A stretch of 64,000 nucleotides of DNA from Actinomucor elegans (lineage: Eukaryota; Mucoromycota; Mucoromycetes; Mucorales; Mucoraceae): assembly GCA_026027325.1 (NCBI GenBank), contig JAMSLZ010000008.1, positions 930,001 through 994,000 on the forward strand. The letters run 5' to 3'. The notes under the pieces are model-generated. The model saw only the letters and a program-made list of their open reading frames with translations. It did no database searches and was not told the DNA's origin. Position 1 is the first letter of the stretch; every line of letters begins with the position of its first letter. Shown in pieces: positions 1 through 13,216 of the stretch. The translations under genes were made by a program, and so were the position numbers.

Positions 1-1250
1 AAGTAACAAACATTTGTCCTAAAAGATATTTATATATATATATATCGTTAGCGCCATCTAACACCTACAAAATGAAATGGATTATATATAATGATAAAGT
101 ATGCATCAAAAAAATGTGCTAGCATCTATGTATTCCCTCAATTAGAAAGTCTTTATTTTATTGCTATTTAAGTTAGTAGTTGGACTAAATAAATGATATT
201 TGTCAAGGAGGAAACTGTAGTGGCGGCTCCTTCATTGAAACACAGATCAATGAAATCATACTACCTGCAGATCAATTTTCCTGTCCAGGAATTTAAAACT
301 TCGTGCCTAGAAAGCAAAAATAATAAATAAATAAAAATGAATACCTTACTTTATACTGTTCAAGAAAATTACAAAAATATACCTTTAATTTTGATTGATG
401 CAATTTGTATATAAAAATACAAGGCAAAATATTGCCTCAGAGGGTAAAGACGGAAGATGGTCGGAGCTTTGTAGAGTCTTCTGACTTTGATGCACAATTA
501 TGAGAGTTTATTAATCAAATAAAACAATATGTATTTTATAAATCCTCTAAAATTCAAGAGCATATCTTGATTCATTGTAATAGTATACAAAATGTTATGA
601 TTCTCTAGCTTTCGAATTGTTATATTTTCTTGGAATATATTCAGCTACCGCTATCCAATAAAGTAAACTAGTCCGTAACAAACAAACAACAGCTAGATCA
701 AGGGAATGTACAGGTGCAGATTAGCCTTGTAAAGAGATAATAGTACTACAAAAAAAAATATAAACAAAAGTTGAAAGCTTTGTATAAAGATTGATTGTTT
801 TATCAAGTTGATATATGCAGAGTTGTATTTTTCTATCGGTATCATTGTATATAATAGTGTGATACATACTACGGTTTATATAGGACCAATTACACAAGAT
901 CTAGTTTGTAACATCTTCCAATGTGATAGGTTTGATCAATTGAATCCTTTAAAGCCCTAGTTTAGCACTCGAAACATGTAAAATAGCATTTTATCTATGA
1001 TAGGCTCGAGTTTTTTTATTGGCATTTAAAGATTCTAATCCGTGGCAGACTGGTATCGTGAAGAGTGTAATATATATTATTTATGCACTATATTATATTT
1101 GATTGTCCTTGTAGACCAAAGAAGGGCCATTGTCCTACCAGTTCCATCTGATTATGATTGTTTTTCTCCCCTACTATATTTGATTGGTTTCTTTCTCTCT
1201 TTTATTTTTCCACTTTCTTTTGATCGTCTCTTTTGCATCCTCGTTCACTA
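1..1250. other. Intergenic, AT-rich
   Basis: No convincing coding region on either strand; only short frames broken by stops. It may contain the 3' end or UTR of a gene starting left of the window, but no exon could be supported. Confidence 0.5.
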
Positions 1251-1252
1251 TT

Positions 1253-1576
1253 ATGTCCATATTAGCGCCTTGGCAATTGGCTTTGATAGTTATTAGTGCT
1301 GTTCTTTTATCATTAGCGTAGTAGGTACCATTTACTATTTGATCAAGAAAAGGGCGAGAACAAAACGCCCAAACGATATCGAAAATGAAAAACCATCGGC
1401 AAACTCTACGGCACAAACGATCGATGAAAGTATCATGGCCTCTACACCCACTACAGTCGAGACTTTGGATAGATCTACCGCAAACAATAGTATGCAGCAA
1501 AAAGAAGCCAACCTATATGGGCAGCAGTTTGTGCTTGTGACATCTGTGTCGACTGCTCTTTCACCACCTCGCCCTC

Positions 1577-1607
<31 letters not shown>

Positions 1608-1917
1608 GCAGCAGCAGCAGCAGCAGAAAATAGCTTCTAGTGTTCATCAAATACAAGAAAAAGAAGCGGATGACCATCCATGTGCTTTAAGAGTATTTTC
1701 GCTTTCACCATTGCATAAACCATCACAATCTTCGGATAGTCCGTCATCTTCCTTTAGGAATAATACACGAAAAACAGATAGTGTCTACAGCAATAGCAGT
1801 AACACGACTCATCGGACCATGACTCCGTTCCAGGGTAACACACCAACCTTTAATGATGCTTGGAGGGGGCCAACACCACCATGGACTCAGTATCCAGGCC
1901 GTGAATTGACCAGATAG
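1253..1917 (+). CDS. Single-pass membrane protein with poly-Q tail, frame broken
   Basis: The ATG at 1253 opens a hydrophobic segment (start MSILAPWQLALIVIS) that looks like a signal anchor. That frame stops at 1319. The hydrophobic stretch continues in the -1 frame (ISVVGTIYYLIKK) and runs uninterrupted to the TAG at 1917. Joined, this gives one membrane helix, a basic stop-transfer patch (KKRARTK) and a Ser/Thr/Gln-rich cytoplasmic tail of about 190 residues with 17 consecutive Gln. No known domain is visible. The break near 1301-1306 (GTTCTTTTATC) has no good intron around it, so it could be a sequencing error, a recent lesion or a missed short exon. A tail with an ORF this long and biased composition suggests a real gene; its function is unknown. 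Confidence 0.45.
1576..1626 (+). repeat. CAA/CAG trinucleotide run (17 Gln codons)
   Basis: Eleven or so CAA codons followed by six CAG codons in frame within the membrane protein tail. The switch from CAA to CAG half way suggests two separate expansion events. Length is probably variable between strains. Confidence 0.85.
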
Positions 1918-2138
1918 AAACATGTAGATTATTATTTAAATATAACAAATATGAATGTGAGCGCTTAGAGCCCTACTGCTAATTACCTGCTTCTCGGTAG
2001 TTCATTTTGATATTTTTCGTCCCGAGGGCCATTTTTGTAAATATTAGCGCAATAAATAAAATGCTTTGGGACGCCTTTTTTTTTTTTTTTTTGCTTCCTT
2101 TCTATATATACATATATATTTTATTACAAAGGAGTAGT

Positions 2139-3081
<943 letters not shown>

Positions 3082-3131
3082 GAACAAATAAATGATACAT
3101 TATTTTATTACTTCTTTCCAAAGTTGAATAT

Positions 3132-5705
3132 CTACCAGTTCTCCACTGGTTCCCAGTATTTTGCAGTAGGTGAAGCAGATTGGCATAATGCAGTTAACAG
3201 TTGACTCTCTATTTTTTCATAATATTCCCAAAGATCACGTTCTGCACCATTGAACATGTAGCCTCTTCTTAGTACTTCAATGCATCGAACTGCATACTCT
3301 CGCGAAAGCTGGATATCTTTGGCTGTAAGGTATTTTGTTACGCCTGATTCTTCAAGATCAAATTCAGTCATACCCAAGCAAGAATTGCGCATCAAAATGT
3401 CCCACGCACATAGTAAAGAAGGTGTCGGTATAGTGCATGCTTGCAGCGCTGTACATTGGTATTCCAAGAGTCGAACTACTATAATAGCACACCGATAGCA
3501 CACTTCTTGAGCTCGTAGATCATGCACGGATAATACTTCCTCATCCTCTTCAGATGATGAAGAAGAAGATAGAGTACAAGCAGTAGATACTGTATTGGGA
3601 GAACCATCCGGTTTTCTCTTGCGCTTCTTTCTCTTTTTTGGTGAATCAGGCTCGATGTTTTCTTGGATCAAAGAAAGGTCAATAAGAGTAGGCGGTCTAC
3701 GTATTACTGGTAAAAACGGTTCATGTAAAGCCAGCAATGATTGATAGTAGCGTGCAGCCAATGTCACTGAGACAATATCACAGCGGCCATCCTCTCCCAA
3801 TCTCTTCTTGAATTCGGCATCATCCAGATTATCTTCGAATATCGAAGGCGCCAGTCTGTAGTCTAAGGGTATCTGCTGGTAATAGACGTTTTTGAGATCT
3901 TCCTCGGTCTTCATCAAGAAAGAAAGAGGAATCATGTCATCCTCGCCAAATCGGACTTTGCTAAAGTATGGACCTACTGCCTTGACAATAAGGCCAATAT
4001 AGCGTTCTTTCATGATGGCTCGGATAGTTTGTCGTGATTCGTCAGGCATAGGTTTGGGATCATACAGTTCAGCACAAATGGCCTGGAAAAGCTTTTGAAA
4101 GGTCGTGTTTTCCTTGTTACAAATAGAGGGTTTGTTGCGTGAGTTGGTACTTTTGACAGGAACGCCTCTTTGGTTATTTACAAATTGAATGAATTGAACT
4201 ACGTCCTGAAACCCGGCATGGAGTCGTTTAAAGGTTTCATATTCACCCAAATAGCGATTTAGGGCTTTTGATTTGGTGGGTCGTTTTGGTAATGGTGTAG
4301 ATTCAATCAAGTCGGTGCCAGCCGTCGTCGTTGTGGTTGTAGAAGTAGTGATATAAGTATTAGTGTTGTTATTAGAAGTATTAGTGATATTATTATTAGT
4401 ATTAATGTAAGGTTGAGGTGGGTGTTTATATATTCCGTCAGCTAAAATCTGTCGTATTCGAATTGCGATTTCAAGATACATGTTTGCGTCTTGAGGCCGA
4501 AGCAAGTTGACTTTGTAAAGTGACATGTGTAGATAAGTAATCATGGTTTCCATTGATGGTTCATCAAATTGTAAAGAAACTGCATATCGAGCTTTGTTAA
4601 AGTAATAGTCGCCTAGTGCTAGCTGCTGATCAAAGGGTACAATGGCCAATACGTGTTTACAATGCATCGTTAATACAGCTGCAGCCAATGCACATACTAC
4701 AGGTGATGATTCCAGATCAGCTCGCTTATTAACAAACAAGTCGAAAAACGTTTTTTGATGAAAGATGACTCGATGATGAAAGCGACAGGAAAAGTAAGTG
4801 TTAACAAGCTGTAACGCAAGATCTTTTTTCTCGAATACAATATTGGGCGCAGCATTCTCTGCTTCAATCAGTAATGTCGAAGGAGTAGTAAAAGATGAAA
4901 AGCTCGATATAAATCTCTGCTGTCTTTGCTGAACATTTTGTATGCATTGAAGTGTTGCTTTAAAGTTGCCTTTTCTCAAAACACTGCAAAGAATATGACG
5001 ATAAAGATAGCCACCACCTGCTGATAGCGAAGCTAAGGTAGGTTGCTTTACGATGGGAAATATGTTGGCCGTTGTTCCCAAGGCTTCGATATGTTTGAGC
5101 AGATTTGAATAAGAAAGGATATCAGTATTGATTGAGATATTCCCATCTTTACGAAATTTAAGCTGCCAACTGGTTGATGCGTTATCAGATCTAGACGGTA
5201 GCCTGCTATTGTTCATATGGAAACCGGTATCGAAATCTTCGTCCGAAAACATGTTATCCGTTGTGGTGCTATCGCTATCTTTACTAGACTTGTTTTGATC
5301 TCCTTGTTTAAGCAAGAATGGAGACTTGAGCAAGTACATTTCTCGTTCCATGTTTCTCATGATGTCTTCAAGCACTTCAACATGCATTTGAATTTCTTGA
5401 TTATTGACTGATTCGATACATTCCAGCTTGGGTGGTGAAACTGGCTTCAAGTAATAGCACTGAATCCCTAGTCGCTTGCATCTAGAAACAGTTGATCAAG
5501 AATTAGTACACTCTAATTAATATCATTTGTCCTTTTTTTTTCTTTACCTTTCACAAGGTTGACCGGCTGTACACTTTTTCTTTCTTTCTCGGCAACCTTG
5601 AATATAGATTTGTTTATGTTAATAATTCATCAAAAATTCCTAGTAGTTCTTTTTTTCTTTTTTACCTTCGCAAGGAACTGTTTTCCCTCTACGTTTGGTT
5701 GCCAT
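3132..5705 (-). CDS. Zn2Cys6 (Gal4-type) transcription factor
   Basis: Three exons on the minus strand (5705-5666, 5596-5548, 5481-3132) give 812 residues. The binuclear zinc cluster is split over all three exons: C-x2-C-x6-C-x5-C-x2-C-x6-C near residues 12-38, preceded by a basic KRRGK patch. This is the classic fungal DNA-binding cluster. A likely coiled-coil dimerisation region follows (around residues 55-85, with regularly spaced hydrophobics), then a large region with the hydrophobic helices expected of the fungal-specific transcription factor domain. A Thr/Asn-rich linker lies near the middle and a KKRKKRKRK basic stretch (possible NLS) plus acidic Ser run near the C-terminus. Target genes cannot be read from sequence. 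The ORF ending at the usual minus-strand start 5450 lacks the cluster; the two short upstream exons restore it. Confidence 0.9.
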
Positions 5706-8700
5706 TGATATGGAGATAGATTTGAGTTTATGGAAGGAAAAAAGAAAAAGAGAAGCCTTCTAGATTGATACTATTTTCCACGATTTGATCTTTTTTTAAT
5801 ACTTGACTAATTAAAAAGCAGTTTTTGGTCATTTTGAGTAACCGGGTTCAGACGAAACTTGGAGACCCGCTTGTGCAGGCTAGTATTATTTTTTTATTAA
5901 TCTCAATTTTTTGATATAAATGTGAGCATATTTTTATTGAATAGACGCAGTAATTAAATCTATGAAAGTGCCCTATATCTATCATTATTTTAGATTCTTT
6001 TATTATATTAAACGCGAGTAAAAGATGATAATATTTATATTCTAAGAAATCTTCGTTGTCCAATGTCAAAAGGAGTTTTTGTCGGAGTATAAACGATGAG
6101 TAATTATAGGCGTCTTCATTGGCCAATAAATCTCTTATGCTACTATGATTAAAACAAGGGTGGATGCAATACTTGGACGTAAAAGGTGGTGGTTATTGCT
6201 TATCTGATATTTGGCGATGAATCCAAATTTTGGAAAGTAAAACAAGTCATCATAGAAAACCTTGATGGTTATGTCAAGTACTATTTGAGATACTGTAACT
6301 CACAAGGTTGATGCTGTCCATATCATTTCATTCGGTACTAGTAAAACAATAGGCAATTTCAAAGGAGATTTGAATCTGCTCAATTTGTCGATGGCTAAGT
6401 ACGCTTAAATTGCAGCTTACATCTTTATAGACCAGTTTCAGTGTATAATTTTAATATGAAAAGCGATTATACGCTTTTTCCAATAATGAAAGCCAATTTC
6501 TTCAAGGATAACAAGGCGATAAAGCAACAAAAGCAACCCATGCCAATTTTGATGTAGAATAGATCACAGCAGATCTAAAAATATCTTACAAAACAAAGTA
6601 GACTGTACCATATGAACTCCATTTACCGATTATGAAAGTCATGAAAAGGATAGTGGCATTAATTTGAACTTGTTAGTTCCAGAAGAAAAAAAAAGAATAT
6701 CACACCAGTCGAGAAGTGCAATTGTTTATTGTATAATATGGTTGGAACTACTTTATTATAAATTCAATTGAATTCGCCGTAATGTCAGTCGATAGAGATG
6801 ATGATTTTCAATGAAAGCTGCTGGATTATTTGTCTTTTTATCACTTGAATACAATTCTTTGTCATACTCAATAAATAATGTACGTATCGTTATCGATTTT
6901 CTTAATAATTTTTTGCTTATAGTACTTCTTTTGCTGCCTTTTTATCTAAAATGACTGGGCTATTATCGTTTTACGTTTTATATCAAACGACTTTGCCGTA
7001 GAAAAGCTAAATTTTTAGGTCTCTTTTTTTTTTACGTCCAAATGTATTGCATTTCGTCAAGATAGTAAACTTCAAACTCAACTGAATTGGAATCTTCCCT
7101 CACAACCAGATTTTGCAATCTCATATTGTGCCACCCTTTTACATATATTGCTTAACTAATTCCAGTTTGATATCGCATCTGATAATTAGCATCAGCCAAA
7201 GCAAACTGATTGAACTATTCGAGCTAGTATTCGAGTGAATTACTATAACTATATTATGTTTTAGCGATTGATTGTAAAACATATGCATTTCGAGCGAACT
7301 GAAGTTAATGGTAATAGATTTTCTGATCGATCTCGGTTTAATGTCGCATTTAATGACTAGCACATGCTCAAAATAAACCACAGTACTTATTAGAACTATT
7401 TTTTAGACACAGTACAGCCAATGTATTATAGTCATTTAGTGATTAGCCTACAAATGGCATATATTTCATAGCTGTAGATGTAATGATCTGTAGATCTCTC
7501 GTCCGATTTCTGTTTAATGTTGCATCTTATTTATGCATCATACTCAGAACGAGGATATATCTAACACAGCTAAAGTTTTCTACCAATGCTTTTGCCACTT
7601 TATAGCTTCATTAAACAAATATATAGCTGCCATATTTTTGCTTCGGATTTTTCTTGAACCTAGATTTCGGTGGACAGGGTTTCTTACTATTGCAAAAACC
7701 AAATATAGCTAGCAACGGTAGTTTTTTTTTATCTCAATCACAAGAACTAGTATTGGTAATTAGATACACTACGTCTGTCTCCCAGTGAGGTAATCACCCG
7801 AGTCATTTACAAGTTTGCACGGGTTTATTGTTCCAGCTGTAACACTTTGTTCTTGAAACAATCAAACTTGGTTATATGGGGTGATTCAATCGCTGAGTGC
7901 GTGGGGTAGTTACCATCGGCGTATCACTTCTTAAATGGCCCATTATTGTTTACATTTCCTTGGCAGGTAAAACCAGAGATAGTTTTATGTCTATTTGCAT
8001 TTTGGTAAACAGTTTCATCCAATCAATTTACGTACAACGACAAAGAGCCTTCATCGTGGACAGGGTAATCTATGCATATGTTTTTCCTGATATAAATAAA
8101 GGAAATGATTGGAAGATTCAATCAGTAGATAAACAACATCAATATAGGAATAGAGGGTAGCTCAAAGCGTGCACAAACCAAAGTTATGCATGTGGATAGA
8201 TATCATTGATAGGAAAGCATAGTTCAGGGCATCTAAAGCAAGATAAGATCTTTCGACATGATTGTATAAGATTGGATACGGTATGTTTATAATACAAAAT
8301 TCATTTCTTAAATGATGAAGGGGTCCGTGTGTGTATGTGTATGTTCTTGGTCTGCATAGACTCAAAGGCAGGGAAAAATACAAACTTTAATTATTATGGT
8401 ATGCCGATTCTGCAAAGGTGCGACTTTTTGTTCATTATTTGACACGCTTAGACATTGAAATTGAATATTTTACGGAACTGAACTTGATCTGGTAAAAAGT
8501 ACCCCAAGGGAAACTTGCTTTATTAGGTGGCAAAATAGACGCTTACTTGTACAGTCGTGAGAATCATTCTTCTTGTTTAGTATATTTGGTCAAAGTGCTT
8601 TCGATAATAGTTTAGAGTTTCTTGTCGGCCCGTAACAAGTCTGACGCTTCAGAGCTTTTTTTTTTTTTTTTTTTTTTTTTTTGCATGGGGTGATCGCTCT

Positions 8701-8728
8701 GTTGTGTACACACACACAAGAAAATCCA
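5706..8728. other. Gene-poor spacer with dispersed repeats
   Basis: About 3 kb with no supportable gene. Open frames at 5848-6126 (minus), 7139-7381 (minus) and 7897-8160 (plus) have random-looking composition and no start context. Three degenerate dispersed-repeat copies lie at 7150-7555, and a poly(T) tract lies near 8657-8682. Confidence 0.55.
7150..7555 (-). repeat. Three degenerate copies of the dispersed intergenic repeat
   Basis: Copies at about 7150-7205, 7321-7390 and 7484-7555, all minus strand. Each carries variants of the core blocks ATGCGACATTAAAC (read here as GTTTAATGTCGCAT), a GATCGATC-like block and a CTCATTTTGAGCATG-like block in the same order and spacing as copies elsewhere in the window. 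Divergence between copies is high, so they look old. Confidence 0.6.
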
Positions 8729-8736
8729 TATAAAAG
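8729..8736 (+). promoter_or_regulatory. TATA box
   Basis: TATAAAAG lies 54 nt upstream of the ATG of the CCHC microprotein. The spacing fits a short 5' UTR and supports that small ORF as a transcribed gene. Confidence 0.5.
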
Positions 8737-8789
8737 GTCACGCCAAATTGACTCTTTTTTCTTCCCATTATAGTTTTCAATAACCTACT

Positions 8790-8900
8790 ATGGCTGCTTC
8801 AAAGACTCTGGTCAATCAAAATTCGAATTCAGGTTGCTCATTTTGTGGTGTCTCTGGTCATATCGCGTGGAATTGTCCCAAGAGAAATAGACCTCGATAA
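8790..8900 (+). CDS. 36-residue CCHC zinc-knuckle microprotein
   Basis: A complete ORF of 36 codons plus TAA. It ends in a full zinc knuckle, CSFCGVSGHIAWNC (C-x2-C-x4-H-x4-C), followed by a basic tail KRNRPR. Zinc knuckles of this kind bind single-stranded RNA or DNA in Gag and CNBP-type proteins. The 15 or so residues before the knuckle are polar and probably flexible. A TATA box sits 54 nt upstream and the next gene (minus strand) converges from 20 nt downstream, so the transcription unit is compact. It could be a genuine free-standing RNA-binding peptide or the domesticated remnant of a retroelement Gag. No flanking gag or pol sequence is visible. Confidence 0.55.
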   Translation: MAASKTLVNQNSNSGCSFCGVSGHIAWNCPKRNRPR

Positions 8901-8919
8901 AATCTTTCAAGAAACAAAC

Positions 8920-9505
8920 CTATGTAACACTACTACTGTATATCCCCTCTGCATTATAATCCTTATCAAAATAAAGAGCAAATCTATCTAGTTTTATTTG
9001 TTCTCTCTTAATGACACATTTGTTACTCAGCCAATCTGCCCAAATTGGTGCTTGGGCCAATCGTTGATCAATTTTGAATTTCAAGTGGTGTTCCATCGTA
9101 TCATTGAATAATGAGCAAGGGCAACTAAAGCTAAGCAACATATGATCTTGGACCCATACTTGAGTGACGTTCAAAGCTCGACTGCCAAGACAATTGGGTC
9201 TGACCTCCCACTCATCCAATTCACCCTCGGGATCATCCGTGATTAGATGAGTAGTGTAAATGACAGGATATTCTAGGGCCCAACCAGTCAATGCTACCAT
9301 AAATGTAGGTACAGCAGGTGAATAATAATTCGTATTGGTCGAGGCCAAGAAGGGCAGGAGTTTATCCTGCAACCAAGCGATGAGATGCATAGGAGGTAAT
9401 TCTGCCTATCAATTTGTTAAGGAGGAGTTATAGTGTAATTGATAAATATTTTACTTTGACAGGTTCCTGGCCTTCAACTGCAATGTATGTCCATTGATTA
9501 GGCAT
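8920..9505 (-). CDS. DUF4504 / C1orf74-like protein
   Basis: Two exons (9505-9455, 9405-8920) encode 178 residues. The first exon has 17 codons and joins in phase 0 across a 50-nt intron. The body contains a hydrophobic helix, then GWALEYPVIY, an NCLG block, a beta-rich stretch ending in LLSFSCP, and a C-terminal basic segment. The order YPV-Y, NCL, then LxSFSxP resembles the UPF0739 (C1orf74, DUF4504) family, whose biochemical function is unknown; this assignment rests on my recollection of the family pattern and could be wrong. There is no signal peptide or obvious membrane anchor. The gene converges with the zinc-knuckle microprotein. Confidence 0.6.
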
Positions 9506-10091
9506 GTCTAATGTTGTGTTGAGGTGGTGTTTGAGCGCGCTTTTGTTACATAAAAACGTAAATCGATCCTTGAATTGTATCAGGATCAACGATTGGCAGT
9601 TACGGTGCTATTCGGTAATTCAAATGAGTGACAGGTTATTTTATATTAAAAAAAAAAAAAAAAAAAACCTTTCTTAATTTGCTCAACAAGGATTGAGCTT
9701 GATTTAAATCAAGGTAGGCAACGTCAATAAGATGAGAAGCTCTTTTTATTATTAGTATTGTTACTGGTGTTTGTAAGGGATTACCTTAGTCCTATTGCTA
9801 CACAAGCAATAGCTTAAAACCCGACGTTAATTAATCAAACCAAATAGGAATAAACAGTTGGTACTTTACCTTTAGATAATGAGCTTAGCTTAGTATTATT
9901 CAAATGTTTGAAACATGGCTTAATAATATTAAAGATAAAGTCCAACATTATATATGTTTTTATATACACGTGTAATATTCGTTAAAAGGAGCCAAAATAG
10001 TAGGGGAAACTATAGGAGCAAAGAAGAACGAAAAAGACAAATAGAAAATCCTTATTTTTACTTATTTATTTGTGACACTCTTGGGTCGACC

Positions 10092-10100
10092 TATAAAAAA
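10092..10100 (+). promoter_or_regulatory. TATA box
   Basis: TATAAAAAA lies 38 nt before the first ATG of the Sel1-repeat gene. That is close enough that the second in-frame ATG at 10213 remains a possible start. Confidence 0.45.
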
Positions 10101-10137
10101 CGTCCCCCTTTTTTATTAATTCTTCTTTCTTTCTTGT

Positions 10138-12109
10138 ATGTCTTCTTCGCCTCTATCCACTATACTTCATAGATCAAAACAAGTCTTATTAAAGTTAAAC
10201 ACCAACACAACCATGCCAACTACAACGAAAACGCTGGATGGTCAGCATTATTTTGAAAAGGGCAATGCTCACCTCTTTGGCAGAAAGGGCCACTCTGTTG
10301 ATCTAGTGACAGCAGTATACTACTATAGAAAAGCCATGACTCTCTTTAACCATACCAAATCAGAGGGTGTATTGGGATTTTGTTATGAATTCGGCCTAGG
10401 TGTACCCAAAGATTTTGTTCAGGCAGAAAAGTATTACCTCTCAGCAGCTGAGAAAGCCCAAGATGGACTCTCGATGGCTCGCTTAGCTTTTTTAAGGAAA
10501 TACGGTCGCCCTTGCGTTAAAATCGATCGGGTGGAAGCAGAAGAATGGGCTGAGAAAGTGAAACAGTGCCCTGATGCCGTTGAATGGATTGTACAAGCAG
10601 CAACTCTTGATAGTGATCCTTCAGCTCAGTATGCACTCGGTGTATGTTACCATGATGGTGTAGGTATGCCCAAGGACGAACATGCAGCCTTTCGATGGTA
10701 CAAGGCCAGTGCAGAGCAAGGCAATGCTCGTGGTCAAGGTATCTTAGGATATTGTTATGGTGAAGGATTTGGTGTAGAAAAAGATGAAAAGATAGCCATG
10801 CATTGGTACCGATTAGCAGCCGCTCAAGGCGAAACGGTAGCTATTTATAATGTCGGCTATTGTTATGAAGACGGCATTGGAGTCGAAAAGAATGTACAAG
10901 AAGCTGTCAAATTTTATCAGTTATCAGCTGAACAAGGTAATGCATTTGCTCAAAACTCGCTTGGATATTGCTACGAAGACGGCATTGGTGTTGCTCAGGA
11001 TTTTGCCAAAGCAACGTATTGGTACAAGCAATCAGCAAATCAAGGCTACCCCTGGGCCGAGTGTAACCTCGGTTATTGTTATCAGAATGGCATCGGAGTC
11101 GACAAAGACGATGCTTTAGGTGCGTTTTGGTACAAAAAAGCAGCAGTTCAGGGCCATGCTAGGGCTCAACATAATCTAGGGTTCTGTTATCAAAACGGCA
11201 TTGGCGTGGAACGTGATGAAGAGATGGCAGTTAAATGGTATCGACGATCGGCTGAACGGGGTAACATATTTGCCTATCATTCTCTGGGCTATTGTTATCA
11301 AAATGGTATTGGTGTTGCAGTCAATGAACAAGAGTCTGTATTTTGGTACTACCTGAGCGCAGAGGAAAATCATGCACCCGCTCAGTTGTCATTGGGCTAC
11401 TGCTATCGCAATGGTATTGGTGTGCCCAAGAATGAAGCAGAGGCGGTGAAATGGTTTAGACGCAGTTCGGAGCAAGGTAACGCATTGGCACAGAATTCAC
11501 TCGGATTTTGTTATGAAGAAGGATTAGGGGTGAAAAAGGATTGCGGACGTGCTGTCTATTGGTATTCCAAAAGCGCCAAACAAAATAACCCTTGGGCTCA
11601 GTGTAACCTTGGCTTCTGTTATGCGAATGGCATTGGTGTTGAACAAGATAATTCAAAAGCAGTTTATTGGTATCGCAGAGCTGCCGCCCAAAACCACGCA
11701 CGCGCTTTGGATAAACTAGGACTTCATTTACAATCTGGATTGGGTGTCGATCGTGATTTGGATATGGCTTTTAAACTGTTTCTTCGTGCTGCTGAACAAG
11801 ATCATGTTGCGGCACAATATCACTTGGCAAACTGTTATGAAAAGGGGCTAGGGTCCGCAGTGGATCTTCAACAAGCTACTATATGGTTCGAAAGAGCCGC
11901 GATGGGTAGGTTTCAATTTAAACCTATCAAATTAGAAACTAATTGAAATTTCTTTTATAGCTGGATGTCGTAGCTCACATGAACGATTGAGAAGATTACT
12001 AGTGCGTGTATGTTTGATCTCCCCTGGTACTTTACCTTCTTCGACAATAAGTGATGATGATTTAATATGCTCTGGTTTCATTTGTGGACATAGTGCGCCG
12101 GCCGCATAA
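10138..12109 (+). CDS. Sel1-repeat (SLR) protein, 13 repeats
   Basis: Exon 1 is 10138-11905. A 55-nt intron (GTAGGT...TATAG) leads to exon 2, 11961-12109, for 638 residues. Reading through the intron gives a false stop at 11946; splicing completes the last repeat (ERAAM-AGC) and adds a C-terminal tail of about 45 residues. The body is 13 nearly perfect 36-residue Sel1 repeats of pattern LGYCYxNGIGVxKDxxxAVxWYxxSAxQGxAxAQ. Such repeats form alpha-solenoid scaffolds; fungal examples include Chs4/Skt5 and Hrd3, but the extra motifs of those proteins (such as a CAAX box) are absent. There is no signal peptide, so the protein is probably cytoplasmic. Repeats 3-11 are much more alike than the outer ones, consistent with internal duplication. 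An alternative start at codon 26 (10213) is possible. The partner protein is unknown. Confidence 0.9.
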
Positions 12110-12590
12110 CTCACTTTATACTGCTTTTTATTATATGTATATATATATTGAATATATACTTGTTGTTTTTGTATTTAATAAATAGTTTTTTTTACCATCC
12201 AGAATCAGATGTTGAATTTTGACTAGCAATGCTAGGAGTGTATCACAAAAAAAGAGGTTGTACAAATTAGATACAGTATATTGGTTCGCATAAAGAGCCA
12301 CTAATTTACACTTGCTGTCATTCAGCTACATCATAGAGAGGAAGCATATGTATATTGCACTTTCAAGTATGAATGAATTTTAATATATCCTTTGCCCTCT
12401 AATTAAATAGATTATAGATGCTCATTATGAACATGAAACACTCATCAGAAGTGGGTTTAATCAAGATCAGCCAAGATATCTATAGATCATTAGACATCAC
12501 TCATACGAAATGAATAAATTATGCTACTAAACATAGAATAAGCTTAATATGCGGATTGTATTTCAGTTAAACTAAAGTTTTAATGTATAT

Positions 12591-12660
12591 AGCAAGTTAT
12601 CCAGAGCATGTTGTATTACGGATCAAATGCGACGTTAAATCAGAATTGATGAAAGAATAT
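12591..12660 (+). repeat. Dispersed intergenic repeat copy
   Basis: Contains GAGCATGTTGTATTACG followed by ATCAAATGCGACGTTAAATC and a degenerate GATC block, in the family order. Confidence 0.6.
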
Positions 12661-13182
12661 GAAAGGGATAATTTCTTTTTTTTTAAAAAAAAAAGTTTAT
12701 TTATAGTTTCATATAGAATAAGAGTCTTAATCAATAGGTGGGTACAAATTAAAATGTTATAATAAGAGGACAGGAATAACGCATACAAAAAGTTAAATTA
12801 AACTAGGCTAACTGCGAATATTTACAGAAGCGAATGTGACTGACTTCCTTGGGTATTCTTGAAGACAAGATTTAAAATATATATGGCCAGGGAAAGGGTA
12901 TGTAGGATCGAAAACGCTACAAAAGTGAACTTTCTAAACAGATTCAAGCACCAAATATTGCAGTATAGTAATGAGTACAAAGTTACCTTGATATCATAGG
13001 TATTGTTTATAGGCCATAGACATTCAAATATAGTTACTTTTCAAATTATGGTCTTAGTATGGTCAAAGAATAGCAAATGCTCAGTCGAATCACGAATGCT
13101 CTGTTAACCGACTTGACATACTGGCTAAGGAAATTTACTAGAAGTTTGGAACAGAAGTTATCTATGGAATAGACTCCGCTAG

Positions 13183-13216
<34 letters not shown>

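Noticed and set aside
5821..5885. Possible tRNA around CCGGGTTCAGACG
   Set aside because: No matching acceptor, D or anticodon arms can be folded around the T-arm-like string on either strand.
5848..6126. 92-codon minus-strand ORF starting MANEDAYNYSS
   Set aside because: Composition follows the AT-rich background; no promoter, intron or recognisable motif.
7897..8160. 87-codon plus-strand hydrophobic ORF
   Set aside because: No ATG start and no conserved pattern; likely chance in AT-rich DNA.
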